Shown here one piece after another: positions 42,899 to 51,801 of a DNA stretch of 64,000 nt. Below the pieces are notes generated by a model that saw only the letters and a list, made by a program, of their open reading frames with translations, made no database searches and was not told where the DNA came from. Each line of letters starts with the position of its first letter. Position 1 is the first letter of the stretch. The position numbers and the translations under genes are program-made. Origin of the DNA: Pseudodonghicola sp048268305 (GTDB lineage Bacteria; Pseudomonadota; Alphaproteobacteria; Rhodobacterales; Rhodobacteraceae); assembly GCF_048268305.1 (NCBI RefSeq), contig NZ_JBLWVT010000003.1, positions 372,001 through 436,000 on the forward strand. The letters run 5' to 3'.

Positions 42899-43617
42899 GC
42901 GGCACCTCGCTGTGCCGCCAGCGGACGGCGCAACCAGTCGCCGAGCGCGGCGGTAACGGTCTCCGGCGCCTCGAGCGGCGGCAGATGGCCGGCCTCCTCG
43001 ATCACCTCGAGTTGGGCGGCGGGCATCAGCTCGGCCATCACCGCATGGCGCTTGACCGGCGTCACCGCATCATGCGCCCCGCAGAGGATCAGCGCCGGCC
43101 CCTTGTACTTGCGCAGCGTGCTTTGTTGATCGCGGCGCCGCTGCAGGGCACGGGACTGGCGCACGAAAACCTCCGGCCCCAGGTCGGACGCCATGGCGCG
43201 GAAGGCCGCGCGCACCGAGAGCCGGCCAGCACCAGGCGCCAGGCTGTCTGACGGAAGCATCGCGCCGATCACCTCTTCGAACCGACCGGCGCGCGCCGCG
43301 ATGATCTGCGGCTCGCGGGCCGCCGCCTCGGCCGGGCTTTCGGCCAAGGCGTGCGTATCCATCAGGCAGAGCCGTGCCACCCGGTCCGGGATGCGGCGCA
43401 GGATTTCCATCGCCACCACCCCGCCCAAGCCGAGCCCGGCCAGCGCAAGGCGCTGGGGCAGATGATCAATCAGGCTAGAGGCGATCTCCTCGACCCGCTC
43501 GCCCTGGGTGATCGGGGCGACCATGACCGCACGATCTCGGGACAAGATATTGATCTGAGACGCAAAGATACGCGCATCGCACATCATGCCCGGCAACAAG
43601 ACCAATGCCTCGGCCAT
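42895..43617 (-). CDS. alpha/beta-hydrolase fold protein without nucleophile serine
   Basis: A 240-residue protein of the alpha/beta-hydrolase fold (VLLPGMMCDARIF, LILCGAHDAVTP with the Asp, EAGHLPPLEAPE with the His). The nucleophile elbow reads GLGLGGVVA where GxSxG is expected: the Ser codon is GGC (Gly). With Asp and His kept, either the enzyme has lost hydrolysis or a sequence error changed one base (AGC to GGC). Start: ATG at 43617. Coupled to the downstream glycosyltransferase by a GTGA overlap. Confidence 0.8.
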   Translation of the reverse strand: MAEALVLLPGMMCDARIFASQINILSRDRAVMVAPITQGERVEEIASSLIDHLPQRLALAGLGLGGVVAMEILRRIPDRVARLCLMDTHALAESPAEAAAREPQIIAARAGRFEEVIGAMLPSDSLAPGAGRLSVRAAFRAMASDLGPEVFVRQSRALQRRRDQQSTLRKYKGPALILCGAHDAVTPVKRHAVMAELMPAAQLEVIEEAGHLPPLEAPETVTAALGDWLRRPLAAQRGAA

Positions 43618-43752
43618 AAAACACCCTTTTCCCCGCGCCCGCCCGAAAAACACGGTCGTCCCAGAATTACCGCTCGTAGAATGCGAATTTCGCGCCCCTC
43701 GGGCAAGCGGCTTCCCGCCGCCAGCGCCCCGCCGGGTCGGTCGCGCGGCGCC

Positions 43753-44505
43753 TCAGCCGGCCACGTGCAGAATGTCTTCGATCGCCGCCTCGATCAACCC
43801 CAGGCAGGGGCGATCGGAAAACCGGTGATCGGCGTCCTTCACCAGCGTCAGCCGCATATCGTCGCATGTCGCGTGATCGAGCAGCCTGAGCGCGGTCTCG
43901 GTCGACACCGCGCTGTCGGCGGTGCCTTGCAGGCAGCGCACCGGGAAGGGCAAGGGCAAGGGATCGCGCAGCACCAGGTGAAGCCGGCCGTCCTCGATCA
44001 TCCGGCGCGAGACCCGGTAGGGTTCCATATAATCCGAAGGCAATTCGACATAGCCGTCGGCCCTCAGGCTGGCCTTCTGGATGGGAGAGAAATTGGCCCA
44101 ATAGCCGTCTTCGGTGAAATCGGGGGCCGCGGCGACGGTGACCACGCCCTTGATCCGCTCGGGCCTGGCACGGGCCAGCAGCAGCGCCTGCCAACCGCCC
44201 ATCGAGGAACCGACCGGGATGATCGGCCCATCGGTCAGCGCCTCGACGATGGCCAGCGTATCCTCGTGCCAGTCACCGATGGCGCCCTCGTCGAACAGGC
44301 CCGAGCTTTCGCCATGACCGGAATAGTCGAACCGCAGGAAGGCCTGCCCGCGCGCCTTGGCCCAGGCCTCGAGATGGGTGGCCTTGGTACCCTCCATGTC
44401 GGATTTGAGCCCGCCCAGGAACACCACCCAGGGCCCCTGCCCCTCGGTCCGGTGATAGGCGAGCTTGCGGCCCTGCGGGCTGTCGAGAAAGGTGGTGGCT
44501 GGCAT
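43753..44505 (-). CDS. alpha/beta hydrolase (ABHD10-like esterase)
   Basis: A 250-residue serine hydrolase with an intact triad: Ser in PVGSSMGGWQALLLA, Asp in QGTADSAV and His in DADHRFSD. WVVFLGGLKSDMEGTKATHLE and FDYSGHGESSG resemble the ABHD10 group of thioesterases and carboxylesterases common in alphaproteobacteria. Start: ATG at 44505 with GGAG upstream. The natural substrate is not known. Confidence 0.87.
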   Translation of the reverse strand: MPATTFLDSPQGRKLAYHRTEGQGPWVVFLGGLKSDMEGTKATHLEAWAKARGQAFLRFDYSGHGESSGLFDEGAIGDWHEDTLAIVEALTDGPIIPVGSSMGGWQALLLARARPERIKGVVTVAAAPDFTEDGYWANFSPIQKASLRADGYVELPSDYMEPYRVSRRMIEDGRLHLVLRDPLPLPFPVRCLQGTADSAVSTETALRLLDHATCDDMRLTLVKDADHRFSDRPCLGLIEAAIEDILHVAG

Positions 44506-44585
44506 GGGCGTCTCCTTGAACTTGTAAAAGATCATGCCGGCAGTAACGGCGGGCCGCAATGCGCAATGCGGCCCGCGGGGATGGT

Positions 44586-45596
44586 TCAGCGCCCGCTCAT
44601 GATGATGCGATAGCGAAGCTGGTCGAAGATCACCGCCAGGATCAGCAGCACCCCCAGCAGCACCATCTGCATGTAGGAACTGACCTGGGCCAGGTTCATG
44701 CCGTTCTGCACCAGCACGATGAAGAAGGCGCCCAGCACCACGTTTTCCACCCGGCCAATGCCACCGCGCAGGGAGACACCGGCGATGACGCAGGCGGCGA
44801 TGGATTCCAGCGCGATGGTGCCGCCCAGGTTCGCCTCGCCCGATTCAACCCGGGCGGTCAGCAACAGCCCGGTGAGCGAAGCAATGAGCGCACAGACCAT
44901 ATAGGCCAGCATGAGCGTGCGCCTGGTGTTGATCGCCGACAGATGCGCCGCCTTGATATTGCCGCCAACCGCATAGATCTGGGTGCCAAGCCGGGTGCGC
45001 GACATGAAGACCCACATCACCGCGATGCAGATCACCGCGATCAGCACCGGCACCGGTATCCCCCAGAGCCGTCCGAAGCCGAAGGTATCGGCGAATTCGA
45101 ACGGCAGGCCCGAGACCGGCACGCCGCCGGTGAGAAACAGCGCCAGCCCCGCGCCCACCGAGGAGACGCCCAGCGTCATGATGAAGGGCGAGACGTCGAA
45201 ATAGGCGACGCCGATGCCGTTCACCATCCCCACCAGCAGCGCGGCTGCAAAGCCCGCGAAGGCCCCCAACAGGATCGCCAGCCAGATCGCATCCGGGAAG
45301 ATGCCGGCGAAGAACACCATCGCCGAGGCCGAGACCACCGAGGTGAGCGCGATGGCGGTGCCCACCGAGAGATCGAAGCCGCCGGAGATCAGCACCAGCA
45401 TCTGCCCGAGCGACACCAGCACCAGATAGACCGATTGCCGTGCCACATTGACCAGGTTCTGGCCGGTCAGGAATTTCGACGACAGCGCGGTGAAGATCAC
45501 CAGCGCGCCGAGCAGAAAGAACGGCAGAACGCCCACCTTGACGAAGACGCGCGTGATCAGACCGCCCGCGCCGGTTTTGTTGCTTTGCTCGCTCAT
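44586..45596 (-). CDS. ribose-type ABC transporter permease
   Basis: A 336-residue permease of the RbsC family (BPD_transp_2) with about ten spans. Family motifs: LISGGFDLSVGTAIALTSV, FIMTLGVSSVGAGLALFLTGG, YAVGGNIKAAHLSAIN and GVSLRGGIGRVENVVLGAFFI. Last gene of the pxpA-to-permease run on the minus strand; its ATG overlaps the ATPase stop by four bases. A homodimer is expected, as no second permease gene exists. Confidence 0.92.
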   Translation of the reverse strand: MSEQSNKTGAGGLITRVFVKVGVLPFFLLGALVIFTALSSKFLTGQNLVNVARQSVYLVLVSLGQMLVLISGGFDLSVGTAIALTSVVSASAMVFFAGIFPDAIWLAILLGAFAGFAAALLVGMVNGIGVAYFDVSPFIMTLGVSSVGAGLALFLTGGVPVSGLPFEFADTFGFGRLWGIPVPVLIAVICIAVMWVFMSRTRLGTQIYAVGGNIKAAHLSAINTRRTLMLAYMVCALIASLTGLLLTARVESGEANLGGTIALESIAACVIAGVSLRGGIGRVENVVLGAFFIVLVQNGMNLAQVSSYMQMVLLGVLLILAVIFDQLRYRIIMSGR

Positions 45597-47101
45597 GCCT
45601 TGGCTCCGCTCTCATCGAAGAAATGTTTCAGGACCAGATCCTCCACCATCTCGTCCCCGCTCAGTTCGGCCGAGATCCGGCCATGCGCCAGCACCAGCAT
45701 CCGGTGCGACAGGTTCAGAACCTCCGGCAGGTCGGAGGAGATCACCACCACGGCCTTGCCGGCCTCGGCCAATTGCTGGATCAGCCGGTAGAGGGCCGAG
45801 CGGGTGCCCATGTCGACGCCGACCGTCGGTTCGTCGAAGACATAAATGTCGGCCTCCTGGCCGAAGCATTTGCCGAACAGCACCTTCTGCTGGTTGCCGC
45901 CCGACAGCTGCGACACCAGCTTTGGCCGATAACCTGCGTGAAGTTCGACATAATCTGCGATCCGGTCGGTTTCCGCCCGGACCTCTTTCCAGTTGATGAA
46001 GCCCATCCGCGACACGCCCCTGCCGCCCATCACCAGATTGAGCGCCAGGTTGTCGTTCGAGGTCTTCGCCAGATCGAGCCCCTCGGCCTTGCGATCCGGA
46101 GACAGGTAATACATCCCGGCCTTGAGGATCGCCCGCGTCGGCGCCCGGGTGACATCCTGCCCCTTCAGCGTGACCTTGCCGCCGAGCCGGGGCGCCAGCC
46201 CCATCATCGCGCGAAAGAGCCGCGACTTGCCCGAGCCCACGAGGCCCGCGACCCCCAGCACCTCTCCCGCCCGGATTTCCAGCGACGCAGCCGTGACGCC
46301 GGGCGTCACCAGCCCCTCGGCCGTCGCCAGCACCGCGCCCGGAGCATGGGCGATCTGCGGGTAAATCTCGGTGATGGCGCGGCCGGTCATCATCTCGACC
46401 AGCGCGTGTTCGTCGGTCTCGGCCATCGCCACCGTGCCGATCTTGGCACCGTCGCGCAGCACCGTCACCCGGTCGGCGATGCGCTGGAATTCCTGGATGC
46501 GGTGCGAGATATAGATGATCCCCACCCCGCGCGCCTTGAGCGAGGCGATGAAACCAAACAGGTGATCGACCTCGCGATCGGTGAGTGAGGCCGTGGGTTC
46601 ATCGAGGATCAGCACCGAAAGATCGCCGTGAAACGCCTTGGTGATCTCGACCATCTGCTGCTGCGCCCGCGACAGCGACGCGGTGATGGCGGTGGGGTCG
46701 ATCGGGAAATCCAGTTCCTCGAACATCTCGCGCGCACGGCGGCGCATGGCGCGGTGATCGACGAAGGGCCCTTTCATCGGCTCCCAGCCCAGAAAGATGT
46801 TCTCGGCCACGGTGAGGGTCGGGATCAGCGAGAATTCCTGAAACACCGTATAGATGCCGGCGCGCTGCGCATCGGCGACCGAGGAAAAGGCCAGCGCCTG
46901 CCCGTTCAGGGTGATCGTGCCCTCGGTCGGGCTGTTGGCCCCGGCGAGCATCGAGATCAGGGTCGATTTTCCCGCCCCGTTCTCGCCGAAGAGAACATGG
47001 ACCTCGCCCGCCTCAAGATCGAAATCCACCCCGTTCAAGGCCAGCACACCGGGATAGCGTTTGGTCAGGCCGCGTGTTTCCACCAGCTTTGTTGATTGCA
47101 T
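45593..47101 (-). CDS. ribose-type ABC transporter ATPase (two domains)
   Basis: A 502-residue RbsA-like double ATPase. Domain 1: Walker A GENGAGKST, degenerate signature SLSRAQQQM, Walker B LILDEPTASL. Domain 2: degenerate Walker A GLVGSGKS, signature LSGGNQQK, Walker B YVFDEPTVGVD. Start: ATG at 47101 with GGAGGCGGAG upstream. It energises the permease and works with the TorT-like binding protein encoded 70 bases upstream. Confidence 0.93.
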   Translation of the reverse strand: MQSTKLVETRGLTKRYPGVLALNGVDFDLEAGEVHVLFGENGAGKSTLISMLAGANSPTEGTITLNGQALAFSSVADAQRAGIYTVFQEFSLIPTLTVAENIFLGWEPMKGPFVDHRAMRRRAREMFEELDFPIDPTAITASLSRAQQQMVEITKAFHGDLSVLILDEPTASLTDREVDHLFGFIASLKARGVGIIYISHRIQEFQRIADRVTVLRDGAKIGTVAMAETDEHALVEMMTGRAITEIYPQIAHAPGAVLATAEGLVTPGVTAASLEIRAGEVLGVAGLVGSGKSRLFRAMMGLAPRLGGKVTLKGQDVTRAPTRAILKAGMYYLSPDRKAEGLDLAKTSNDNLALNLVMGGRGVSRMGFINWKEVRAETDRIADYVELHAGYRPKLVSQLSGGNQQKVLFGKCFGQEADIYVFDEPTVGVDMGTRSALYRLIQQLAEAGKAVVVISSDLPEVLNLSHRMLVLAHGRISAELSGDEMVEDLVLKHFFDESGAKA

Positions 47102-47171
47102 CTCCGCCTCCGGAAGGAATGCGGGCCGGACAGGATCGCCCGGCCCGCTCATGCCAGTTCAGCCTGCGGTC

Positions 47172-48242
47172 TTACTCGACCGAAAAGACCGGCTTGAACC
47201 CATCCGGCGGCAGGATATTTTCACGCGCCACAGTGCTGATGTTCGACGGATCGACGACGAAGATCTTCGGCCCCACATGTTTCATGTAGTCCTTGCCCTC
47301 GAGGATGCGCACCGCCTGGTCCATGGCGATCCGGCCCTGGATGACCATCGAATCCGCCGGTGCGGCCAGGATGAAACCGCGCTTGATGCCGGCATAGACG
47401 CCCGGGGTCATGTAGAAGGCCAGCAGATCGACCTTGCCCTGCAGACCGCGTTCGCGGATCAGCCCCTGCGCGGCTTCGGCGGTGACCGCCGTGCCGGCCA
47501 GATAGCGGACATCGGGGTTGGCCTGCAGCACGTCCTCGACCAGCTTGAGCTGGGCTTCCTTGCCGGTGTCACCATAGCGGGGTTCCAGCACCTCGACGGC
47601 AGAGCCCTTGACGGCTTCCATGAAACCCTCGTTGGCGGCCTCGACCCAGCCGGCGCCCGCCGGCCCCGGGAACCAGCCGACCTTGACCGGCTCAGAACCG
47701 GCCGGATGCTTCTCGGCGAGATACTTGCCGGTCTCGAAGCCCATGGTCCGGAAGGACACCAGCGATTTGGCGGCGATATCGGGCGAGGACATGCCGTTGA
47801 TGACGTCGATCACCGGGATCCCCTTGGCGGCGACCTCTTTCACCACGCTGTTCAGCCCCTCGTAGGAGATCGCGCCGATCACCACGGCGTCGGCACCGCT
47901 GGACACGCAATCCTCGATCTGGCTGATCTGCTTGTTCAACTCGGTATAGCCGCCGGCCTCGACCAGGTTCATCTTGACGCCGAGCCGCTTGGCCTCGTCG
48001 GCCACGCCATAATCGACACCCAGCCAATAGGCGTCTTTCATGTGCGGGAAGGAGACGCAGATGTTCCACGGCTTGTCGGCCTTGGCGAGCGGCGTGTAGG
48101 TCACCGGGCTGACCTTGCCGTCGGCGGCGAAGGGCGGGGTCACCTCTTCGGCCGGATAGGGGAACCAGTCCGCCGCGAAGGCGCTGGCGGGAATGACGGT
48201 CGCGAGCGCCAGGGCTGCGGCAGTCTTGAGGGCGAGCTTCAT
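47172..48242 (-). CDS. TorT-like periplasmic binding protein of the ABC importer
   Basis: A 356-residue type I periplasmic protein with a signal peptide ending at SAFAA (about residue 23). The segment SFPHMKDAYWLGVDYGVADEA and LVEAGGYTELNKQISQIEDC resemble TorT, the TMAO-sensing partner of TorS, more than RbsB. Here no histidine kinase is present and the gene precedes ATPase and permease genes, so it acts as a transport receptor. The ligand is unknown; its operon partners suggest a nitrogen-containing, perhaps cyclic amide compound. Confidence 0.88.
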   Translation of the reverse strand: MKLALKTAAALALATVIPASAFAADWFPYPAEEVTPPFAADGKVSPVTYTPLAKADKPWNICVSFPHMKDAYWLGVDYGVADEAKRLGVKMNLVEAGGYTELNKQISQIEDCVSSGADAVVIGAISYEGLNSVVKEVAAKGIPVIDVINGMSSPDIAAKSLVSFRTMGFETGKYLAEKHPAGSEPVKVGWFPGPAGAGWVEAANEGFMEAVKGSAVEVLEPRYGDTGKEAQLKLVEDVLQANPDVRYLAGTAVTAEAAQGLIRERGLQGKVDLLAFYMTPGVYAGIKRGFILAAPADSMVIQGRIAMDQAVRILEGKDYMKHVGPKIFVVDPSNISTVARENILPPDGFKPVFSVE

Positions 48243-48312
48243 TATTCTGACCTCCTTGTCAGTTTTTTCAGTGCAAAGCGGCAAGCCGCGATTTGGTTTT
48301 ATTATTCGGCTC

Positions 48313-49284
48313 TTAGACGAGCTCTTTTCGGATTTTCTCGATCAGGGCCTTGCGGTCCGCACGCGCCTGCAGCGCCTCGTCCATCTCGACCTTGACGAAT
48401 TTCACCTTAGTGTTGGGCTGCAATTGCCCGATCAGGTCCATGTCCGCCGAGATCACCGCACCCAGGGTGAAGTAACCGCCGCCAGACACCGCGTCGCGGT
48501 GCAGAACGATGGGCTCCGAGCCGCCCGGCACCTGGATCGAGCCGTAGGAATAGCAGCCGTCGACGATGTTCGAGGGATCGGCACCGGCGCCGAAGGGCTG
48601 TTCGCGCTCGACGAATTCCATCGGCTGGCCACCCCGGAAGCGATAGCCCATGCGGTCGGCCTCGGGCGCGACGGTCCAGGTGTCGTTGAAAAAGGCCTCG
48701 CCCGATTTCTCGGTCAGGCGATACCAGTAGAGACCGGTCAGCACCCGCAATTCGGCCGGGGTGCCCGGACCACGGCGCAGTTCGGCCGGAACGGTGCGGC
48801 CTTCCTCGACCAGCGCGGCCTCGCCCACCGGGATCTCGTCGCCGGCGGCGATGTTGCGGCCATGGAAGCCGCCCAGCGCGCCGATCGGATAGGTCGAGCG
48901 GCTGCCCAGCGCCGGTTCGGTGGCGATCCCGCCAGAGACGGCGATATAGATCCGCGCCCCCGATTTCAGGAAGCCGAAGCTCAGCGTCTGGCCCGGCTTG
49001 ACGGTGAAACTGGTCCAGCTCTCACGCGCCTCGCCGTCCAGCAGGATCGGCATTTCGCCACCGGTGATGGCGACGCTCGCCTCGGCGGTAAAGGTGATCT
49101 CCGGCCCCATGAAGACAGCCTCGAGACAGGCGGCATCCTCCGGGTTGCCGACCAGCAGGTTCGCCGCGCGCAGCGCCAGACGGTCCATCGCGCCCCCTTC
49201 GGGAATGCCAAGGTGGAAATAGCCGGGGCGGCCCAGATCCTGGATCGAGGTGGCGAGCCCGGGTTTGACAATCTTAAGCGTCAT
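48313..49284 (-). CDS. pxpC: PxpC/KipA-type carboxyltransferase subunit (AHS2)
   Basis: A 323-residue protein with the AHS2 pattern: SIQDLGRPGYFHLGIPEGGAMD, LLVGNPEDAACLEAVFMGP, YIAVSGGI and a C-terminal GGYFTLGAVISADMDLIGQL. In 5-oxoprolinase it is PxpC; in urea carboxylase the equivalent domain is part of the carboxyltransferase. The start overlaps the end of pxpB by 11 bases. With a biotin carboxylase and carrier beside it, a biotin-dependent role is more likely than in the plain PxpABC enzyme. Confidence 0.9.
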   Translation of the reverse strand: MTLKIVKPGLATSIQDLGRPGYFHLGIPEGGAMDRLALRAANLLVGNPEDAACLEAVFMGPEITFTAEASVAITGGEMPILLDGEARESWTSFTVKPGQTLSFGFLKSGARIYIAVSGGIATEPALGSRSTYPIGALGGFHGRNIAAGDEIPVGEAALVEEGRTVPAELRRGPGTPAELRVLTGLYWYRLTEKSGEAFFNDTWTVAPEADRMGYRFRGGQPMEFVEREQPFGAGADPSNIVDGCYSYGSIQVPGGSEPIVLHRDAVSGGGYFTLGAVISADMDLIGQLQPNTKVKFVKVEMDEALQARADRKALIEKIRKELV

Positions 49285-50149
49285 TGAGCGCCTCCATCAG
49301 CTTGGCGTTGAAGCCGGTCATATCGGCGTTGAAGGCATCGAGATCGAAGTCGACCTCGGCGATGCGGGGGCTATAGGTGCCCTCTTCCACCGCCGCCGTG
49401 ATGCGGTCGTATTCGGCCTGGTCGATCGGTTTCCACTTCACGATGTCGCCCGGTTTGAAGAAGACCATGAAGTCCTTGAGATAGGAGACCTTCTGTTCCG
49501 GGTCGAAGATCGGCATCGGCGTGATCCCGAACAGCTGATACCCGCCGGCGCCGCGCACCGAATAGATGCAGCCGAAGCAGCCGCCGATACCGACCGAGAG
49601 CTTCGGCGTATCGGTGCGCGGGCGCAGATATTTCGGCACCTGGATCTGCTTGTCGCGATCGACGAGTTGATAGAGGAACGGCAGCCCCGCGACGAAGCCC
49701 ACCATCGACACGAACCAGGGCTGCGAGTGGAAGGCCTCGATAAAGGCCTCGACACTGTCATAGCCGTTGATCCGGGCGGCATAATCCAGATCCGAGCCGC
49801 TGGGGTCCTGGTGCCGTTCGCGGAACCGCATCAGGGTTTCATGGGTCCAGGGATCCTGGAAGAACACCGGGATTTCGATGATCCGAGTCGAGAGGCGCTT
49901 TTCGGCGGTCTCGGCCTTGTGCTCCAGTTCCTTGATCCGGGCCATCATGTCGGCGGGGGCGATCACGTCGGGGTCGAAGCGCACCTCGAACGAGGCGTTG
50001 GCGGGGCAGATTTCGGTCACCCCGGGGATATTCGCCTCGCGCACCGCGTTGCTCATCGAAAGCGAGATGAAAAACGCGTCCAGCGACATTTCCTCATCTA
50101 CCTCGACATAGATGTGTTCATCGCCGCCGTAAGAATATCGTGTCTTCAC
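49274..50149 (-). CDS. pxpB: PxpB/KipI-type carboxyltransferase subunit (AHS1), long form
   Basis: A 291-residue protein, some 50-60 residues longer than usual PxpB. The AHS1 core is visible: VSMVGFVAGLPFLYQL, KYLRPRTDTPKLSVGIGG and GGYQLFGITPMPIFD. The extra length is an insert before the core (PWTHETLMRFRERHQDPSGS region, about residues 100-135) and a longer C-terminus. Start: GTG at 50149 with GGAGG eight bases upstream, overlapping the biotin carboxylase stop (GTGA). The insert sets it apart from standard 5-oxoprolinase and may serve contact with the biotin carrier. Confidence 0.88.
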   Translation of the reverse strand: MKTRYSYGGDEHIYVEVDEEMSLDAFFISLSMSNAVREANIPGVTEICPANASFEVRFDPDVIAPADMMARIKELEHKAETAEKRLSTRIIEIPVFFQDPWTHETLMRFRERHQDPSGSDLDYAARINGYDSVEAFIEAFHSQPWFVSMVGFVAGLPFLYQLVDRDKQIQVPKYLRPRTDTPKLSVGIGGCFGCIYSVRGAGGYQLFGITPMPIFDPEQKVSYLKDFMVFFKPGDIVKWKPIDQAEYDRITAAVEEGTYSPRIAEVDFDLDAFNADMTGFNAKLMEALNDA

Positions 50150-51528
50150 GACGCACCTCCTGTTGTTGCTTTTGTCAGATTGCCGGCCTCCAACCAGGGT
50201 TCGAGCCACTGGGTGTGGAAATCGCCGGCCTGAACGCCGGTATCGGCCGCCAGCGCCTTATGCAGTGGCGCGGTCGTCTTCAGCCCCTCGAGGCTCAGCC
50301 CCTCCAGCGCGGTGGCGAGCTTTTCGATCGCCTCGGCACGGGTCGGCGCATGGACGATCAGCTTGCCCAGCAGGGAGTCATAGAAAGGCGGGATCTGATA
50401 GCCTTCGTAGAGGAAGTGGTCGAAGCGCACCCCCTCGCCTTCCGGCAGGGTCATGGCGCCAACCTTGCCCGGCCAGGGCATGAACTGCATCAGCGGATCT
50501 TCGGCGTTGATCCGCACCTCGATCGCATGGCCGCTGCGGGTGATATCCGCCTGCGTCAGGCTCAGCTTCTCACCACCGCAGACCCTGATCATCTCCTGCA
50601 CCAGATCGACGCCCGTGACCATCTCGGTCACCGGATGTTCCACCTGGATGCGGGTGTTCATCTCGATGAAGTAGAACTCGTTGCGGGCGCTGTCATAGAG
50701 GTATTCCAGCGTGCCGGCGCCGCGATAGTTCACCGCCTGGGCCAAGGCCACGGCCGATGCGCAAAGCGCCTCGCGCGTCTCATCGTCGAGACAGGCGGCG
50801 CCCGCCTCTTCCCAGACCTTCTGCCGCCGCCGCTGAAGCGAGCATTCGCGTTCATAGCAATGGATCGCGGTCTCGCCATCGCCGAGGATCTGCACCTCGA
50901 TATGCCGCGGGCTTTGCACCGCGCGCTCCAGATAGAGCCCGCCGTCGCCGAAGGCCGCCTGCGCCTCGGCCTGGGCTTGCGGGGCCAGCTTGCGCAGCTC
51001 CGCCTCGTCCGCCGCGATGCGGATGCCGCGCCCGCCACCACCGGCGGCGGCCTTGATCATCACCGGATAGCCGACGGTCTTGGCCACCTCGGCGGCCTCG
51101 TCCACGGTGCCGATCCGGCCCTTGGAGCCCGGCACCACCGGCACGCCCGCCGCCTCGGCCGCCTGGCGCGCGGCGACCTTGTCGCCCATCCGCTCGATGG
51201 TCTCGGCGGTGGGGCCGACATAGGTGATCCCGGCCTGGGCCAGGGCCCGGGCAAAGGCCGGGCTTTCCGACAGGAACCCATACCCCGGGTGCACCGCGTC
51301 GGCCTTCGTCTGCTTCGCCGCCGCCACGACCTTGGCGATATCGAGATAGGAGTCCTTCGAGGGCGCCGGCCCGATGCAGATGGCCTCGTCCGCGAGCTTG
51401 ACGGCCAGCATGTCGGCGTCGCCCTCGGAATAGGCCTGAATGGTGTGAATGCCCAGCTCCCGCGCGGCCCGAATGATCCGGACCGCGATCTCCCCCCGGT
51501 TAGCGATGAAAAGACGGCTGATGGTCAT
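50146..51528 (-). CDS. biotin carboxylase, dedicated copy
   Basis: A 460-residue ATP-grasp enzyme that carboxylates biotin on a carrier. N-terminal FIANRGEIAVRIIRAARELG; glycine-rich AAAGGGGRGIRI; C-terminal EMNTRIQVEHPVTEMVTG. In the conserved loop, the usual QRRHQK reads SLQRRRQKVWEEAG: the His (His236 in E. coli AccC, near the nucleotide) is Arg. Placement among pxp genes, not accBC of fatty acid synthesis, and this change mark it as a specialised paralogue. It stops in an overlap with pxpB and starts 3 bases after the carrier gene. Confidence 0.92.
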   Translation of the reverse strand: MTISRLFIANRGEIAVRIIRAARELGIHTIQAYSEGDADMLAVKLADEAICIGPAPSKDSYLDIAKVVAAAKQTKADAVHPGYGFLSESPAFARALAQAGITYVGPTAETIERMGDKVAARQAAEAAGVPVVPGSKGRIGTVDEAAEVAKTVGYPVMIKAAAGGGGRGIRIAADEAELRKLAPQAQAEAQAAFGDGGLYLERAVQSPRHIEVQILGDGETAIHCYERECSLQRRRQKVWEEAGAACLDDETREALCASAVALAQAVNYRGAGTLEYLYDSARNEFYFIEMNTRIQVEHPVTEMVTGVDLVQEMIRVCGGEKLSLTQADITRSGHAIEVRINAEDPLMQFMPWPGKVGAMTLPEGEGVRFDHFLYEGYQIPPFYDSLLGKLIVHAPTRAEAIEKLATALEGLSLEGLKTTAPLHKALAADTGVQAGDFHTQWLEPWLEAGNLTKATTGGAS

Positions 51529-51531
51529 CGG

Positions 51532-51768
51532 TCAGTCGTCCAGCTCCGCCAGAACCGCACCGGCCATCACCGGCGCCTCGTTCTCGGCGACATAGCTGGC
51601 GAAGGTGCCGGCGGTCTCGGCCTTGACCTCGATGAAGGTCTTCATCACCTCGATCAGCCCGATCACATCCCCCACGGCCACCGCATCGCCCTTGACCTTA
51701 TAGGCCGCCTCGTCCGGCGAGGGTTTGTGATAGAAGGTGCCCGGCAGCGGGGATTGGATTTGTGTCAT
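51532..51768 (-). CDS. biotin carboxyl carrier protein, short form
   Basis: A 78-residue single biotinyl domain. The modification site is Lys43 in LIEVMKTFIEV; the family EAMKM has become EVMKT. SPLPGTFYHKPSPDE is the hammerhead start. It lacks the N-terminal Pro/Ala linker and thumb of fatty-acid AccB, resembling the C-terminal BCCP domain of urea carboxylase set free. Start: ATG at 51768; GAGAGAGAAAG is the likely ribosome site. Confidence 0.92.
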   Translation of the reverse strand: MTQIQSPLPGTFYHKPSPDEAAYKVKGDAVAVGDVIGLIEVMKTFIEVKAETAGTFASYVAENEAPVMAGAVLAELDD

Positions 51769-51801
51769 TGTCTTTCTCTCTCCTGTTGGGCCCATTTCAG
51801 G

